Below, piece by piece: positions 25,353 to 33,289 of a stretch of DNA of 44,872 bases (its first letter is position 1; every line of letters starts with the position of its first letter). The stretch spans positions 1 through 44,872 of the forward strand of contig CAJTER010000007.1 of assembly GCA_910575405.1 (NCBI GenBank), in the 5' to 3' direction. This stretch comes from Clostridia bacterium. Its GTDB lineage: Bacteria; Bacillota; Clostridia; Peptostreptococcales; Anaerovoracaceae. Made by a program: the position numbers and the translations under genes. The notes under the pieces were generated by a model. The model did no database searches and was not told the DNA's origin. It saw nothing but the letters and a program-made list of their open reading frames with translations.

Positions 25353-27689
25353 TTATGCTAAACCTGATAGTCTCCGAAATAATTGCACTGCTCCATAAAT
25401 ATCCATTACACCATATCTAGATGCATCCATTACCAATCCACCTGCATTTGTTTCACCTTCTACATACATTTTTTCATTTTTCATTTTTTCTATTTCTCGA
25501 GTGTCAATATATCTTGGTTCCATTGCCCTACTATATATATGCTCATCAAACCACTGGAGAAATGCTTGGCCATGCCAAGAAGCTGTATATCTAGCATAAT
25601 GAATCTGTTTATCATATTCTACATCCTGGATATCAAGCCTTTTTGTACATTCTTCAAACATTTTTTTCCATTCAAAATGTTCCCACATATATTCTCCCGG
25701 TAAGATTCCTCTTGCAACGGAACGCAACAGGGAATTATATAAAGAGCTTACATCGGATCGTAATTGTGGCATAAGACGTTCAATCACAGATATAGAAAAT
25801 CCTCCTACATTCCCAGTCTTTCTCTCTTCATCATTAAAGGCCATAGATTGCACATCATCTGCATTAGCCCTGGAATACGTAGCACCCACAGAACTATTCG
25901 TCATTCCTGCAATGGTTAGTGGATACTGAAGATTCAAAATCTGCTCATTCAGGATAATGTTGACTACTCCCATATAAATATCCTGGCAAGTGCCATCCCA
26001 TAGCCTGCCTGTCCTCTCAACCAGCGTTTCCATGTAAGAACGTTTAAAGCCTGAGTTAATATACAGCAAAGGAAGTCCATATATCTTTGTAGGATCCTGT
26101 AAAACTTCCCGCATATACTCGCTTCCTTTTTTGTATCCTATATTGTAATGACCCTGTTGATAGCCTCTTGGAATGACAAACTGATTTTGCTGTCCTCCAT
26201 TGAAACCAGGCCATGCATAAAACCCTCGTTCCCATTGAATAATTTCTTCCTGTGGGTATTCCCTGCGAATCTGATCCAGTACGGTTAGCGCCCACGGAAG
26301 GATGCCATCATCGGATCCTATTGGTAAAATAAACTCCCCTCTGGTCTGCAAAAATGCATACTCAAAACTTTTCGGAAGATGTAGATCCCGCGGAGTCCGG
26401 TAATACTGAATTCTGGAATCCTGTAATTCCTGACACAGGTTATATACTTCCATATTGTTATTCGTAGAGTTGTCGCTGATTACAATCTCATATTCACTTT
26501 TCGGATAATCTAAATCCAGGCATGTCTGTATTGTGTAACGTAAACTTTCTGCAGAATTTCTTGCAGGTATTACAATGGAATACCTGCAGGTATACTTCTC
26601 TTTTTTTAAGGAAGTTGAAACATCATAATTGTAAATTTTGCTGATATAACTTATATAATTGCCTGCCCAACCGACAGAAAAATTGTCTTCAAAAATATCG
26701 CCCAAATAGGAATTAAAGCGGGTAAAAGACTGCTTTAAACAATCCTGCATGCTAAGATCATCCAATCGACTTCCGCTTCCTAGTACTGTCACGAGTTTTT
26801 CTGGTGTATTTTGGCTTAACTCCTGCACCAATAATGCCTGGTTATCCATCTGCTGCCCGGATTCATCTTCCCAAGAATAGGTTTGAAAACAATTCATTCC
26901 ATAAAAAGTACTATCTCTGGAATTTAGGCTTTTCTGTACTAGCAGCGCCATATCTTGCGTTTTTGCCATGCTCTTCGGAGGTTCCAACAGATATACAGTC
27001 TTACCCATTTTTGTCAACATAACGCCTATGGCCCTGCACATGGACTCATTTGCTTTCTCAGACACAATCAAAAATGGATTTCCGTGTTCTTCCATGCGCT
27101 CTTTCAGATATCCCATATTCGTAATATTTTCGATCCAATCTGCCTCTGGTATCGAATATTCGGATTTTTTCTCAAGTCGAACGTATAACCGAATCATATA
27201 ATTCCAGACAACATCCATGATAGTATATGTAATCGACTCTATATCCATCAGAATAGAGTCTGCTCCAGCAGTGCAAAATTCTTCACTAAGCGTTTTCAGC
27301 TGATTGATTGTTTGCTGTAGCTCTTTCGCTTCTTCTGTTTCTGTCCCAATAAATTTAACCAGCTTTCTCATATACTGTGTCCGTAACAACTCTCGTTCAT
27401 CTGGCCATTTTTCTTTCCACAGCTGTTCATACAGTTCAAGAGTTTCATCAATTCCATCATATGTGAAATTCAGCCACCATTTGTTATCCAGACAATTCAA
27501 AAATGCCTCGCAATCGTCTACCATTAGCAAATATTTTGCAGATAAAACGATATTTTTTAAAGGAACTGGCTTAAACATTTTTAGTTGCTGCAATCCCTTT
27601 TTGGCCTCTACATAATGATGCTTTTCCAACCAATGGTCAATTTTTTTCTGCTTTTTTTCAAGCTCTTGTCCTGTCACGATGCACTCCAT
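25353..27689 (-). CDS. family 2 glycosyltransferase with a large uncharacterised N-terminal region
   Basis: 778 residues. The GT2 domain lies at about residues 365-560: YSIVIPARNSAESLRYTIQT, EIVISDNSTNNN, a metal-binding-type FILPIGSDDGILPWA, and TGRLWDGTCQDIYMG. It would transfer a sugar from a nucleotide donor. The first 350 residues are helical-looking and contain a strand-rich block from about residue 200 (PFLIVSEKANESMCRAIGVM, then KLVTVLGSGSRLDDL) which I do not recognise; it is not the module of its neighbours and not a Maf domain. The ATG has no clear ribosome site, and a GTG four codons later has GGAG at six bases, so the start may be 12 bases downstream. Confidence 0.75.
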   Translation of the reverse strand: MECIVTGQELEKKQKKIDHWLEKHHYVEAKKGLQQLKMFKPVPLKNIVLSAKYLLMVDDCEAFLNCLDNKWWLNFTYDGIDETLELYEQLWKEKWPDERELLRTQYMRKLVKFIGTETEEAKELQQTINQLKTLSEEFCTAGADSILMDIESITYTIMDVVWNYMIRLYVRLEKKSEYSIPEADWIENITNMGYLKERMEEHGNPFLIVSEKANESMCRAIGVMLTKMGKTVYLLEPPKSMAKTQDMALLVQKSLNSRDSTFYGMNCFQTYSWEDESGQQMDNQALLVQELSQNTPEKLVTVLGSGSRLDDLSMQDCLKQSFTRFNSYLGDIFEDNFSVGWAGNYISYISKIYNYDVSTSLKKEKYTCRYSIVIPARNSAESLRYTIQTCLDLDYPKSEYEIVISDNSTNNNMEVYNLCQELQDSRIQYYRTPRDLHLPKSFEYAFLQTRGEFILPIGSDDGILPWALTVLDQIRREYPQEEIIQWERGFYAWPGFNGGQQNQFVIPRGYQQGHYNIGYKKGSEYMREVLQDPTKIYGLPLLYINSGFKRSYMETLVERTGRLWDGTCQDIYMGVVNIILNEQILNLQYPLTIAGMTNSSVGATYSRANADDVQSMAFNDEERKTGNVGGFSISVIERLMPQLRSDVSSLYNSLLRSVARGILPGEYMWEHFEWKKMFEECTKRLDIQDVEYDKQIHYARYTASWHGQAFLQWFDEHIYSRAMEPRYIDTREIEKMKNEKMYVEGETNAGGLVMDASRYGVMDIYGAVQLFRRLSGLA

Positions 27690-27694
27690 TTCTA

Positions 27695-28993
27695 TTAATC
27701 TGAGATAAGAGGACGTTTAAAATCCATGTAACCCTGCTCTGCTGCTTTTGACGTTAACCCTTCATTCTGGGTGCAATGTCCACATACCCGATAATATGGC
27801 TGATCCATATAATCCTGAATCTGTTTCTTTAATGTTTTGCCTGAAGCTGCTCCTGCAAGATCGACATAATCACTTTCATATTGTCCTAATCCCAAACTAT
27901 ATACCGCTGTTCCAAAATCACATGGATGTAATTTTCCATTCTTCACTTGCATCGCTCTTGGTGGCAAAACGCAGATTTTCTTTTTGTCCATCATTTGTAA
28001 TTCTGTATCACCTTTGTCATATAGCGTAGAAGGAACCACCCATTCCGGCAGATACTTTCCAACAGTATAAGAAACGCCCATGTTTTTTACCAACTCAATA
28101 TTGCGATACATAAGTTCCGACTGCTTCTTTGTAATACTCTGTTCATAATTGGAAAAGCTAATATTTACCCGTTTGTCAACTAATCCTTCCAACTGTTCTT
28201 CCTTAATTGGCCATGTCCCGGACGTCGCAATAGAGATGAGACCAAAATTATCCTTAGTCAACATTTTCTGAATAATTTTCGCAAGATCCGGATGCATGAA
28301 AGGTTCCCCACCCATGACAGTTACCGTGCCTACACTGTCTACTGCATCAAAGAAACGGTCAATATCTTCACAAATACGCTCTAATGGGATGTCAACCCGT
28401 TCTTCTAGCGCATATTCATTCATATAAGAAGTACAACATTTACATTTCAAGCTGCATCTTTGATTGATAATAAACGTGATACTTGTCAGATGCAAAGGAT
28501 TCTCCTCTGTATGTTTTCTGGCTCTCATAATACTGCCAACCCTCTGACAATATACTGCCCTGCAGCACATAGTCCCCTGACAAATACTTGCATCAATCCC
28601 TGTCGTTTTATCAAAGGGACAAATTGCACCCATATACAGATAATCCCCCCGGAGGATATTATGAAAACCGTTTTCTTGCAATTTACTTAGAAGCTCACGG
28701 ATTATTACATTATTTGCAATGCAAACGATTACTAAAATATTTTCCTTGTTTTTTCCCTGAAACGGCTGTATACATGGAATTCCATTTACTTCTTTTAATG
28801 TATTAGCTCGCATATCCCAATAAGTATCAATGGATACACCCTGTTCTAACAAGTATTTTCCAACTGCTTCACCTAAATAGCTTCCACCCCATAAAACAAC
28901 ATGTGGAAAAGACTTGATATAGTTGAGCACTTCTGTATTGTCCACCCTCTCGCCAGAATGCGCTTGTTCATAATACTGTTCGATTGAAAACAT
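27695..28993 (-). CDS. N-terminal Rossmann module plus radical SAM enzyme
   Basis: 432 residues with AAGGAGAGG before the ATG. Residues about 30-115 are a divergent copy of the shared module: HVVLWGGSYLGEAVGKYLLE, TYWDMRANTLKEVNG and ILVIVCIANN. A cysteine cluster follows (CQGTMCCRAVYCQ), then the radical SAM core with INQRCSLKCKCCTSYMNE near residue 175 and a true GGE strand, VTVMGGEPFMHPDLAKII. LISIATSGTW and VNISFSNYEQ continue the barrel. The C-terminus carries further Cys (KLHPCDFG, then CGHCTQNEG). The Cys pattern before and after the core suggests auxiliary clusters. It lies between two glycosyltransferase genes. Confidence 0.83.
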   Translation of the reverse strand: MFSIEQYYEQAHSGERVDNTEVLNYIKSFPHVVLWGGSYLGEAVGKYLLEQGVSIDTYWDMRANTLKEVNGIPCIQPFQGKNKENILVIVCIANNVIIRELLSKLQENGFHNILRGDYLYMGAICPFDKTTGIDASICQGTMCCRAVYCQRVGSIMRARKHTEENPLHLTSITFIINQRCSLKCKCCTSYMNEYALEERVDIPLERICEDIDRFFDAVDSVGTVTVMGGEPFMHPDLAKIIQKMLTKDNFGLISIATSGTWPIKEEQLEGLVDKRVNISFSNYEQSITKKQSELMYRNIELVKNMGVSYTVGKYLPEWVVPSTLYDKGDTELQMMDKKKICVLPPRAMQVKNGKLHPCDFGTAVYSLGLGQYESDYVDLAGAASGKTLKKQIQDYMDQPYYRVCGHCTQNEGLTSKAAEQGYMDFKRPLISD

Positions 28994-29010
28994 ATCTTCC
29001 TCTCCTTGTT

Positions 29011-30066
29011 TTAGTTTCCTAATTCTTTTAATTCAATATAATCAGAAGGCGGATCATAAGATACTGTCCGTTTTGCTGTAAACAGCTTGTCCAGTTCTTT
29101 TATTCCTTGTTCAAAGGCTTCTCCTTCCAGATTACAACAATCCATAAAAGACGAATAAATAGATTTGTTTAGGATGTCTTCCTGAAATACTGGTGCCAAA
29201 TATAAATATTTCCTTGCAACGGCTTGTTCTCCATTCTTTAACATTTTATATGCATAGCGAAGGCACATATCTCCTAGCTTTCTTACCGCTTCATCATATC
29301 GTTCCAAGTGTTTTTTGTACCCATAACTTTCACCAATCCAAGTAAATGCATTAATCAATTCATAGTGTTCAAAAATCCCTACTAGATTTCTTTCTGAAGC
29401 AGTTGTATCATTCAAAGAATGAACCCGATATTCACATAGGGCTTCCTTCAAATATGCTACATCTCCGTTACAGGCTCCCATAAAATTATCCAGCCAATCA
29501 TTTGCTATTTGCAAATTAATCGGCTTTCTTCCCATGCATTGCACGGTGTATCTTGTCATCAATACCTGGGAAGGAACTGCAATACCTGCCATCATGTATA
29601 CGGCTGCCTGAGATTCACCCGGAACAATACAATTTTTGTTATAAAAAGGTGGAGTTTTCGTCAGGTTTCCTTTTTCATCCATTTCATCCCGATGTACCAT
29701 TACCATGCCAACATTTGGATTTGCGGATAACACTTTGACACCCTTCTCAATAAAGGTTGGCTTCATTGCATCGTCTGAGGACAAATATATAATATACTGT
29801 CCCTCACTGCAGCCAAAGCATCTTGCTGTGTTAGCCGCACTTCCTACATTCCGTTTATTCATCCCAGCATCCATCCACATGCCTCTTTTTTTAAATTTCT
29901 TTTTATATTCCTGCATAATCTCATAAGATTCATCCTCAGATTGATTGTCATAGGATATAACTTCAATATTGCTGTAAGTCTGGTTTAAAATACTATCATA
30001 GCAATATCTTAAATATTTTGCGTTGTTATAGTTAGGAACGATCACACTGACTAATGCTTCTTTCAT
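29011..30066 (-). CDS. family 2 glycosyltransferase
   Basis: A 351-residue GT-A enzyme. The N-terminus VSVIVPNYNNAKYLRYCYDS opens the nucleotide-binding half, VISYDNQSEDESYEIM provides the first Asp, and IIYLSSDDAMKPT the acidic metal motif. NKRNVGSAANTARCFG is the usual donor-loop segment. The C-terminal 120 residues are helical and probably bind the acceptor. It would add a sugar to a growing glycan on the cytoplasmic side. AGAGAGATAATT precedes the ATG, and it sits between two radical SAM genes in the same transcription direction. Donor and acceptor are not determined. Confidence 0.86.
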   Translation of the reverse strand: MKEALVSVIVPNYNNAKYLRYCYDSILNQTYSNIEVISYDNQSEDESYEIMQEYKKKFKKRGMWMDAGMNKRNVGSAANTARCFGCSEGQYIIYLSSDDAMKPTFIEKGVKVLSANPNVGMVMVHRDEMDEKGNLTKTPPFYNKNCIVPGESQAAVYMMAGIAVPSQVLMTRYTVQCMGRKPINLQIANDWLDNFMGACNGDVAYLKEALCEYRVHSLNDTTASERNLVGIFEHYELINAFTWIGESYGYKKHLERYDEAVRKLGDMCLRYAYKMLKNGEQAVARKYLYLAPVFQEDILNKSIYSSFMDCCNLEGEAFEQGIKELDKLFTAKRTVSYDPPSDYIELKELGN

Positions 30067-30115
30067 AATTATCTCTCTTTGCCATACTTTCTTTCACTTA
30101 TGTTTTCTTATCGTT

Positions 30116-31792
30116 TCATATATTTATACGACTCTTAAACCAAGGCATATAAACAATCGGTTTGTCGAAAATCGGGTCTTCTAAATAGTTAGCCAGTTCC
30201 GGTTTTAAAGTTCCGTCGCTGTTTGCCATACTCTTGTCATCACAGTGTTGTATCTGTATAAAATACACTCTGTCAACGCCCCATTCTTCTGCTAACGCAA
30301 TTAATTCTTTCATTTGAAAGTAATTTTCTTTTTGGACCACAAAACTCAGTTGCCAATAGTGCAAATTTCCATATTTTTTATGTACACTAAGCATCTCCAA
30401 ATTTTTCATTAGTATTTCGAAATTAGCACCAGGCCTGAGTTTCTCATATACTTCCCTTGAAGTTCCATCAATTGAAATAGCCACTGAAATATTCTTATAA
30501 TTCTTCATAAGATGTAGAAACTCATCCTCATTAAATAGGATTCCATTTGAAACAATGTTAATCTGGTTTCGTTTTTCAGGTTCCTGGTGGTATAATAAGT
30601 TTCTATACACCTTACTATAAAAGACCTCTCCACATCCTGCTAATCCAATTGATTTTACTTTATTCAGCCACCCTGTTTGTCTGAGCTTTTCTGCACATAC
30701 TTGTCTATTATGATATTCACTTCCATCTTGCAAGTATTTTGGCATCATACGGCATGATGGACATACCAGATTACATACATCATCCATCTCTGAAAAGATA
30801 CTTACGGGAATCTCTGTTCTTTTGCTTTCAGCTCTCCTAGCAACATTCCTATTTTCTTTTCTCTCAGGGTCCATAATGTTACATGCATGTTCTAAACAAA
30901 AGCAATAAGTATTGTTTAGAATTGATAATCTAAAAATTTTTGCAGATGGAGAATGCCATATTCTCTCGTATGGTTCATAGTTATAATTTCCAAACGGAGA
31001 ACAGTAATACTCCGTGAACCCAGGGCAAGTACACCCGATCACATGACCATCTAAGCGTAGATGCATCATCTCAAAAGGTGCTTGACAAAAGGGCTGTCCT
31101 TCAATAGGTACAGAATATACTACCTTATGCATCATCTCTGATGGCAAAGCACAGGTTGGATCATAAATCAAATGATGAGAAACGAAATCCTCCACCTCTT
31201 TTAAGCCTTTTGACGAAAGATACTCAAAGACCTGATAATAATACTCATGAGTCATTACAATAATATAATACTCTTGCCATCTGTTTTCTAATTGTTCCGG
31301 ATGGAAAATCGTCACTTCATTAAAAACTTTGCCTGTCTTGTTTTTGTCTACATCAATAAAAATATCTGCTCGAATATTATTTGATAAATAAAACTTTTTA
31401 CACTCAGCCCCAGTTCCCCAAATTGCAATCTTTCTTCCGGCAGCTTCCTCCTCCCAGTCAAAATCCAGCGTTGGGAATAATTCATCTGCAAATATAAAAT
31501 CCTCTCCATGCTGATAGCCCTCTTGTTTTAGCCGATTCCATTCTCCATCCTTTGAGCATCGCTTTTCTTCACTTAAATCGCATACAATTATTAAAATATG
31601 GCTTAAATCACATGCTTTAAGCTCAGAGGTTCTATATACACAAAGGCCTTTATATGCTTTTCCATTAAAACCATCCGAAATGTAAAATTCAGGTTTCAAT
31701 GTATCAAAAACGTATTCAAAATCTTCTTGGAACTTGCCTATTCCACAAATCGCAATTTTTTTGGTTTTCAGCATCGCTTTCAATCTATTCAT
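30116..31792 (-). CDS. radical SAM enzyme with two N-terminal Rossmann modules and an upstream SPASM-like segment (paralogue of the 18-kb gene)
   Basis: 558 residues from the ATG at 31790-31792, which has AGAGGGG upstream. The first module is at about residues 10-100 (KKIAICGIGKFQED, FYISDGFNGKAYKG, ILIIVCD) and the second about 115-210 (KIAIWGTGAECKKF, IFIDVDKNKTG, YIIVMTHEYY). Next comes a SPASM-type block, LDGHVIGCTCPGFTEYYC, then YERIWHSPSAKIFRLS and TYCFCLEHAC, at about residues 245-310. Only after it comes the radical SAM core (VCNLVCPSCRMM near residue 345; IGLAGCGEVFYS; SVAISIDGTSREVYEKL). Residue order and Cys spacing match the gene at 18.2-19.9 kb. Confidence 0.83.
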   Translation of the reverse strand: MNRLKAMLKTKKIAICGIGKFQEDFEYVFDTLKPEFYISDGFNGKAYKGLCVYRTSELKACDLSHILIIVCDLSEEKRCSKDGEWNRLKQEGYQHGEDFIFADELFPTLDFDWEEEAAGRKIAIWGTGAECKKFYLSNNIRADIFIDVDKNKTGKVFNEVTIFHPEQLENRWQEYYIIVMTHEYYYQVFEYLSSKGLKEVEDFVSHHLIYDPTCALPSEMMHKVVYSVPIEGQPFCQAPFEMMHLRLDGHVIGCTCPGFTEYYCSPFGNYNYEPYERIWHSPSAKIFRLSILNNTYCFCLEHACNIMDPERKENRNVARRAESKRTEIPVSIFSEMDDVCNLVCPSCRMMPKYLQDGSEYHNRQVCAEKLRQTGWLNKVKSIGLAGCGEVFYSKVYRNLLYHQEPEKRNQINIVSNGILFNEDEFLHLMKNYKNISVAISIDGTSREVYEKLRPGANFEILMKNLEMLSVHKKYGNLHYWQLSFVVQKENYFQMKELIALAEEWGVDRVYFIQIQHCDDKSMANSDGTLKPELANYLEDPIFDKPIVYMPWFKSRINI

Positions 31793-31831
31793 CAAGGCCC
31801 CTCTCATAAATCATCACATGTAACTACTAAC

Positions 31832-32196
31832 TCAAACTAATGGATCAAGATACGGTTTAACAGCTTCATAAACAGTTTCATGGCAAGAATACTGGCTAAT
31901 TGGGATCTCCGTATTACATTTTTTAAGCAATGTCATATACTCTTTTGAAAGGCTAAACTTTGAATTTCCCTTTCTATCTGGAATCTGTAAAAGCAAGATA
32001 TCAAGTTTCACTTGTCTTAAGATTTCATAATCTGTTTCTGTAGCACCTTTCAGCGATACCCAATATCCCTGCTCATATGCACATTGAATCATCTTTACAC
32101 AGTCTTTATTATAAAAAGCTCCACTATCCCACAAATTGTAGTTCCTGCCCCTTTCTCAATTTTCGATAAACATATTTTGAAATCTTCAAAGTTCAT
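31832..32196 (-). pseudogene. fragment of a third 20-kb-type radical SAM gene
   Basis: The frame ending at 31832 reads FYNKDCVKMIQCAYEQGY, then LLLQIPDRKGNSKFSLSKEY, and YEAVKPYLDPLV. This aligns throughout with residues about 85-185 of the radical SAM enzyme at 20.0-21.3 kb. Upstream, in another frame, an ATG at 32194-32196 starts MNFEDFKICLSKIEKGAG, which matches the same protein directly before that stretch. So there is a frameshift near 32.11 kb. The CxxxCxxC head is missing, and the SPASM and Rossmann-module ends are also lost. It is a dead remnant at the sharp switch from AT-rich to GC-richer sequence. Confidence 0.85.
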
Positions 32197-32279
32197 ATAT
32201 TAATTTGGGAATACAACTTTTCTTTTTAGGCATATGAGAACGCTCCCTTCTTTAGCCACATGCAAATATTCTTCCGTAT

Positions 32280-33287
32280 CTACTTTCTCCTACTCTCTAC
32301 TTTCCTCCGAATTCCTTCTGCAAAAGCAACCCTACACGCTCCGCAAATCATCCGAATCTGCTTCACTTCTGGATCCAGCCAAAACGTCCGATTTGGGTTA
32401 GCCTGTTTGGCCCCAAAGGCAATCTCTGCCCCCGGATTTACCACATCCCGAATCTCCTCCACAAAGGCTTTTAATGGCCTCGGCTCCCCGGTCGACAGGT
32501 TGTAGATCCCTTCCGCCTTCTGGCGCTCTCCCAGCATGCGCAACATCCGTACACAGTCGTCAATATACGTAAAATCCCAGAGATTCTCACACTCCGTCAC
32601 CTGCGGGATTTCTCCTTTGTGCAAGGTCTCCACCAGATAACTTACCAGAGTTCCCGGATTCTCCCCAGGCCCGTAAACGCTATAGATCCTGGGCCAGATC
32701 AAGGGAATTCCTTCCTGCTCTGCCACCAACCTTCCCATGTGATAAGCCGCCAACTTGGCTGCTCCATACATCATAAAAGGCTTTGGCACGGTTTTCTCCT
32801 CACTGGCTTTCTCTTGGACAATCCCATACTCCGCCTGACTCCCTGCTCCGATGAATACCCTGCATCCGCATTTTTTTGCCGCACGTACGGCATCTGCCAT
32901 GTATGATACATTGGATACCTGCACTTCAAACTGCTCTCGCTCCTGCCCAGAAGAACCATCCCAGGCAAGGTGATAAAAAACATCTGCCTGCATATCATCC
33001 TCTGCCAAGTGGGAAAGTTCCCTTAGGGGAAGTTCCTTGATTTGCAGCGTTCCGTTTCCTTCCCCCAAAGCCGGATAGGATGTCAGCACCTCTCTGTCCA
33101 CCCCCATTACCTGACTTGCAGGTTCCTGCAGCGCTTCCAGCTTCCCTCGCTTCGTGCTCCCCGGCCGAATGACCGCCGTTACGGCATAGCCTTGCGTCAG
33201 TAGCTCCCGGCAAAGAGCCTCCCCGATAAAACCCGTAGCTCCGGTCACAACAGCACGCCGTTGCTCTGATCGCTTCTGCTGTTTCAC
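32280..33287 (-). CDS. NAD-dependent epimerase/reductase of the nucleotide-sugar cassette
   Basis: A 335-residue extended SDR. The cofactor loop AVVTGATGFIGEALCRELL is near residue 15, and YHLAWDGSSGQ, FIGAGSQAEYG and the catalytic pair in MMYGAAKLAAYHM follow. RIYSVYGPGENPGT and the C-terminal YNLSTGEPRPLKAFVEEI complete the family pattern. The GTG at 33285-33287 has AGGAGG seven bases upstream and follows the thiamine-enzyme stop by two bases. In gene sets with RfbH and a thiamine-diphosphate enzyme such an SDR often reduces the keto group created on the sugar (as YerF does for yersiniose A); that role here is inference. Confidence 0.8.
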   Translation of the reverse strand: MKQQKRSEQRRAVVTGATGFIGEALCRELLTQGYAVTAVIRPGSTKRGKLEALQEPASQVMGVDREVLTSYPALGEGNGTLQIKELPLRELSHLAEDDMQADVFYHLAWDGSSGQEREQFEVQVSNVSYMADAVRAAKKCGCRVFIGAGSQAEYGIVQEKASEEKTVPKPFMMYGAAKLAAYHMGRLVAEQEGIPLIWPRIYSVYGPGENPGTLVSYLVETLHKGEIPQVTECENLWDFTYIDDCVRMLRMLGERQKAEGIYNLSTGEPRPLKAFVEEIRDVVNPGAEIAFGAKQANPNRTFWLDPEVKQIRMICGACRVAFAEGIRRKVESRRK

Positions 33288-33289
33288 TC

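Noticed and set aside
15139-31792. A RiPP gene cluster explaining the radical SAM genes
   Set aside because: No short Cys/Thr/Gly-rich precursor, no RRE-type leader-binding domain, peptidase or ABC exporter was seen; glycosyltransferases dominate.
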